The notes beneath the pieces are model-generated. The model was not told where the DNA came from. It worked only from the letters and a program-made list of their open reading frames with translations, and searched no databases. The position numbers and the translations under genes are program-made. From assembly GCA_964624795.1 (NCBI GenBank), contig CAZUZS010000019.1, forward strand, positions 1 through 64,000: a stretch of 64,000 bases of DNA. The letters are read 5' to 3'. The DNA comes from CAZUZS01 sp964624795 (GTDB taxonomy: Bacteria; Calditrichota; Calditrichia; RBG-13-44-9). Shown piece after piece: positions 62,056 to 64,000 of the stretch. How positions within the stretch are numbered: position 1 is the stretch's first letter; each line of letters opens with the position of its first letter.

Positions 62056-64000
62056 ATGAATCAAAATAAAAAACCTAATCCCGGCGGAAACAGACCGCAA
62101 GGCCCCAACCGGGATAATAATGAATTCCAGTGGAAGCGTGGATCAAAAACCATTCTGATCTGGGTCATTATCATCATGGCGATCATCCTGCTTACTTCCA
62201 TTTTCCCTATGGGAAAAAACGATGAACGGAGCGTGCCTTATTCCAAATATCTTTACTTTTTGAATAACGACCTCATTGTACGGGGTGAGGTAGTGGTAAA
62301 AGAAAATGAGTTTCGGGGCGTTTTAAAGAAGCAATTCCAGGATGTTTTGCCCAATGGGAAAACGGTTGAATATACGAAGTTCAAAACCGTATTGCCCTTT
62401 GTTGACGAAAAGATGGTAGCATTGTGGCAGGAGAAAAATATAAGTATTGAATTTGTGAAGCCCTCCAGCGAGTGGCTGGTGTTTTTGGGCAACTTCCTGC
62501 CATGGATTTTACTGATAGCTTTCTGGATTTTCCTGGCCCGCCGAATGCAGGGGGGCGGTGGACCGCGCAACATTTTCTCTTTCGGGAAGAGCCGTGCAAA
62601 AATGAACATGGAGAACGAAACCCGGGTTACGTTCGAGGATGTTGCCGGCTGCGACGAAGCCAAAGAGGAGCTGCGGGAGATTATCGAATTTCTGAAAAGC
62701 CCGGGCAAATTCACCCATCTTGGGGGAAAAATCCCCAAAGGTGCCTTGCTTTTAGGCCCTCCGGGAACCGGCAAGACATTGCTGGCGCGTGCTGTGGCAG
62801 GCGAGGCCGGTGTGCCGTTCTTCAGCATGAGCGGAGCGGATTTTGTGGAAATGTTCGTTGGCGTTGGTGCCAGCCGGGTCCGCGACCTGTTTGAGAACGG
62901 GCGTAAAAATGCGCCGTGCATTATTTTCATCGATGAAATGGATGCCGTTGGGCGGCAGCGAGGTGCCGGACTTGGCGGCGGCCACGACGAACGGGAACAG
63001 ACGCTGAATGCGCTGCTGGTGGAAATGGACGGTTTCGATACCAAAGAGGGTGTCATTATTCTGGCTGCAACCAACCGGCCTGATGTGCTGGATGCGGCGC
63101 TGCTCCGCCCGGGCCGTTTTGACCGCCAGATTGTGGTGGACCGCCCGGATGTTCGCGGACGGGAGGGAATTCTGCGCGTCCATACAAAGAAAATTCCGCT
63201 CGCAAAAGATGTGGATCTTTCAGTTTTAGCGAAGGGGACGCCGGGTTTGGCAGGTGCCGAATTGGCGAACCTGGTAAATGAAGCGGCGCTTCATGCTGCA
63301 CGCATAAACAGCAGCCAGGTAACCATGGAAGATTTCGAGGCCGCAAAAGATAAAGTGATGATGGGCATTGAACGCAAAAGCATGATTATCAGCGAAGAAG
63401 AGAAACGCAGCACTGCCTACCACGAAAGCGGGCATGTCCTGGTGTCCAAACTCATTCCGGGTTCCGATCCGGTTCACAAAGTAACCATCATCCCGCGCGG
63501 GCGGGCATTAGGTGTTACCTCCTACCTGCCCATAGATGAGAGGCATAATTACAGCAAAGAGTATGTTGAGATTATGTTGTGCCACTTGCTGGGCGGTCGT
63601 GTGGCGGAAAAACTGGTAATGAACCAGTTGACTACCGGCGCCGGCAACGATATCGAGCGTGCCACAGAACTGGCCCGGAAAATGGTCTGCGAATGGGGAA
63701 TGAGCAGCAACCTGGGTCCGGTAACCTTTGGTAAGAAGGATGAAGAGATATTCCTTGGGCGCGAGATCGCCACTCACCGCGATTTCAGTGAGAAGACCGC
63801 GGAGGAGATCGATAAAGAGATCAGGCAAATCATCAGGTCCTCGGAAAAGAAAGTTGAAGATCTGCTTACCAGCAACATGGACAAATTGCATCTTCTTGCA
63901 GCGGCACTTCTGGAGCGTGAAATTTTGGATGGGGATGAGATCGATCTGCTTTTGAGCGGGAAAGTGCTGCCCGAAAAACGTAAGAATGGCAGTCCGGTCA
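62056..64000 (+). CDS. ftsH: ATP-dependent zinc metalloprotease FtsH, 3'-truncated
   Basis: The first 648 residues; the gene runs off the right edge. A basic, asparagine-rich N-terminus is followed by a transmembrane helix (TILIWVIIIMAIILLTSIF), the periplasmic FtsH-ext domain, and a second helix (WLVFLGNFLPWILLIAFWIFL). The AAA domain has Walker A GPPGTGKT (234-241), Walker B CIIFIDEMDAVGRQRG, and the second region of homology (ATNRPDVLDAALLRPGRFDR). The protease site is HESGH (456-460). It degrades membrane and regulatory proteins. AAAGGA precedes the ATG. Confidence 0.97.
   Translation, partial: MNQNKKPNPGGNRPQGPNRDNNEFQWKRGSKTILIWVIIIMAIILLTSIFPMGKNDERSVPYSKYLYFLNNDLIVRGEVVVKENEFRGVLKKQFQDVLPNGKTVEYTKFKTVLPFVDEKMVALWQEKNISIEFVKPSSEWLVFLGNFLPWILLIAFWIFLARRMQGGGGPRNIFSFGKSRAKMNMENETRVTFEDVAGCDEAKEELREIIEFLKSPGKFTHLGGKIPKGALLLGPPGTGKTLLARAVAGEAGVPFFSMSGADFVEMFVGVGASRVRDLFENGRKNAPCIIFIDEMDAVGRQRGAGLGGGHDEREQTLNALLVEMDGFDTKEGVIILAATNRPDVLDAALLRPGRFDRQIVVDRPDVRGREGILRVHTKKIPLAKDVDLSVLAKGTPGLAGAELANLVNEAALHAARINSSQVTMEDFEAAKDKVMMGIERKSMIISEEEKRSTAYHESGHVLVSKLIPGSDPVHKVTIIPRGRALGVTSYLPIDERHNYSKEYVEIMLCHLLGGRVAEKLVMNQLTTGAGNDIERATELARKMVCEWGMSSNLGPVTFGKKDEEIFLGREIATHRDFSEKTAEEIDKEIRQIIRSSEKKVEDLLTSNMDKLHLLAAALLEREILDGDEIDLLLSGKVLPEKRKNGSPV

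Overview
The window is a chromosomal segment of a Gram-negative (diderm) bacterium. Lipid A genes (lpxK, a DUF374 acyltransferase), an outer-membrane polysaccharide export lipoprotein and several lipoproteins support this. A GWxTD-domain protein, a tricorn-type S41 protease, M14 and M1 peptidases with export signals, a ribosomal protein S1 with a long charged tail, and RNA-polymerase signals resembling those of Bacteroidetes (-10 TAnnTTTG) point to the FCB superphylum, most likely a Calditrichota/KSB1-like or related uncultured lineage. This placement is inference. The sequence is probably a metagenome-assembled scaffold, since it contains a 100-N gap at 28744-28843.

Layout. 1-13288: housekeeping and envelope genes, namely a tricorn-like protease (cut by the left edge), rpsA with promoter and terminator, a GAF sensor kinase, a run of glycosyltransferase, epimerase, VanZ-like protein and TPR lipoprotein, then dinB. 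13514-22189: an M1 peptidase with a barrel-like C-terminus, a second VanZ protein, Mrp/ApbC, rpsT and tRNA-Arg on the minus strand, an M14 carboxypeptidase and a dGTPase. 22517-45363: a large, almost unidirectional exopolysaccharide locus. It holds a Wza-like export lipoprotein, a GspA-like ATPase, a BY-kinase-like protein, a priming sugar transferase, an epimerase, two deacetylase-fold proteins, two FemAB-like transferases, a Wzz/GumC protein, a DUF354 protein, a GT2, a Wzy-like polymerase, two CapK-like AMP ligases, a Wzx-like flippase, two GT4 enzymes and a beta-helix lipoprotein. Together these would prime, build, modify, flip, polymerise and export a surface polysaccharide. The gene content resembles exosortase (XrtA)-type loci, but no exosortase is present here.

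45636-56828: a mixed region with a macro-domain protein, a CoA-binding protein, a divergent P-loop kinase, a K+ channel with an NAD-binding domain, a frameshifted GxxExxY gene between inverted repeats, a cyclic-nucleotide-binding protein paired with a helical-repeat protein that ends in a Cys cluster, a cysteine-desulfurase-like enzyme, and a minus-strand operon (GWxTD protein, Gfo/Idh oxidoreductase, isoprenylcysteine-methyltransferase-like protein). 57116-64000: rseC-like and panD, a DUF374 acyltransferase plus lpxK, two tRNA genes with anticodon CAT, then the conserved order tilS-hpt-ftsH, with ftsH cut by the right edge.

The observations most worth following are: a recurring promoter architecture (TTGACA, 17 bp, TAnnTTTG) upstream of unrelated genes; a deacetylase-like protein whose motif order suggests circular permutation; the cyclic-nucleotide/helical-repeat/Cys-cluster gene pair; the M1-barrel fusion; a BY-kinase with Val replacing the Walker A Lys; and the inverted-repeat-bounded GxxExxY cassette.
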